Both the position numbers and the translations under genes were made by a program. From assembly GCA_900545745.1 (NCBI GenBank), contig URAD01000005.1:22334-86333 (forward strand): a DNA stretch of 64,000 nucleotides, in the 5' to 3' direction. The notes below the pieces were generated by a model. It was given only the letters and a program-made list of their open reading frames with translations, was not told the origin of the DNA and ran no database searches. Within the stretch, counting starts at the first letter, position 1; each line of letters opens with the position of its first letter. Shown one piece after another: positions 63,735 to 64,000 of the stretch. The stretch comes from an uncultured Collinsella sp. Lineage in GTDB: Bacteria > Actinomycetota > Coriobacteriia > Coriobacteriales > Coriobacteriaceae.

Positions 63735-63862
63735 TGCGATAACTAAGGGGTCGCTGCGTTTTACTTGGGTGCAGCAGCGCTATGCTTGGGGGCTGAATTG
63801 CACTTGGCTGGGATGGGCCCTTATCCCAATAGAAATCCTGCTTGATACGACCTCTTTAGAAG

Positions 63863-63925
63863 TTGCGGTGAAATAGGGACTGATTGAGCCTTTAAGCTGG
63901 CAAAACAGTCCTTATTTCACCGCAA
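63863..63925. repeat. Family B palindrome at the right end
   Basis: Arms TTGCGGTGAAATAGGGACTG and CAGTCCTTATTTCACCGCAA pair with one mismatch around a 23-base loop ATTGAGCCTTTAAGCTGGC-like sequence. Confidence 0.85.
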
Positions 63926-63930
63926 ATCAG

Positions 63931-63960
63931 AACCACCCCTAAAAGGGGTGGTTTGCTCTT
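63931..63960. terminator. Hairpin, probable terminator at right edge
   Basis: AACCACCCC/GGGGTGGTT with a five-base loop, followed on the plus strand by TGCTCTT and on the minus strand by CTGATTT. The orientation is uncertain because the gene it would end lies outside the window. Confidence 0.5.
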
Positions 63961-64000
63961 AGGGTATAACCCACGGGCCCCGGGCTCGCGTCTAAAGGCG

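Larger units (their letters stand above)
63509..64000. other. Right-end intergenic region with three hairpin structures
   Basis: About 490 bases without a convincing gene. It has the variable-arm element (63612-63734), a family B palindrome (63863-63925) and a terminator-like hairpin (63931-63960). The last 40 bases may be the beginning of another transcription unit but show no clear reading frame. Confidence 0.5.

Overview
The window is GC-rich chromosomal DNA from an anaerobic Gram-positive bacterium. The gene content points to the Coriobacteriia, most likely Collinsella or a close relative: a monomeric-type [FeFe] hydrogenase with a NuoF/GltD-like partner, AddAB, MnmA, an Rrf2 regulator next to cysK, rubredoxin, a DEAD-box helicase with an RGG tail, FtsEX, and strong GGAGG ribosome sites with occasional GTG/TTG starts. 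The genus is inferred from overall resemblance; no 16S gene is present. I see no prophage, CRISPR array or complete insertion sequence. The mobile-looking parts are a lone serine recombinase, an orphan RelB-type antitoxin and many intergenic palindromes.

Layout: 1-13.5 kb is a minus-strand replication/repair block (SNF2-SWIM helicase running off the left edge, dnaE, addA, addB). 13.7-17.7 kb holds a TrpR-like regulator, a holin-family membrane protein, a cysteine-rich Rrf2 regulator divergent from cysK, and mnmA. 17.9-24.8 kb has an M42 peptidase, a FucO-like alcohol dehydrogenase, a YoaK-type membrane protein, a YgiQ radical SAM protein, a CPBP protease and the orphan antitoxin. 25-32.2 kb is a redox block on the minus strand: an EFR1-type flavodoxin/ferredoxin, a NuoF-C/GltD fusion, the [FeFe] hydrogenase, a Tat lipoprotein binding protein and a fused ABC permease-ATPase. 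The last four genes overlap or nearly touch.

32.8-38.8 kb contains the DEAD-box helicase and an FHA-domain protein followed by a membrane Ser/Thr kinase. 39-42.2 kb is a copper-resistance cluster (copA, copZ, csoR) with a CsoR-type palindrome at the copA promoter. 42.2-53.5 kb has a zinc-ribbon membrane protein, an amidohydrolase, an unknown protein, gltD/gltB and an NRAMP transporter. 53.6-58.9 kb has rubredoxin (too short for ordinary ORF calling), flavin reductase, smpB, a TPR protein, tRNA-Glu and tRNA-Gln, a short unknown protein, a Spx/ArsC-like protein, a VanZ-like protein and the serine recombinase. 59-63.5 kb has rnr, ftsX and ftsE; ftsE carries a long low-complexity N-terminal extension.

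The most unusual feature is the intergenic space. At least eight families of hairpin-forming repeats are present. Some keep their arms and vary their loop. Others, notably 19015-19144 and 63612-63734, keep a roughly 67-base core while the flanking 28-31-base inverted arms are entirely different at each locus yet remain self-complementary. Several families carry a GGGAC/GTCCC word. This looks like an active or recently active palindromic repeat system, possibly REP/RAYT-like, and is the best candidate here for undescribed biology.
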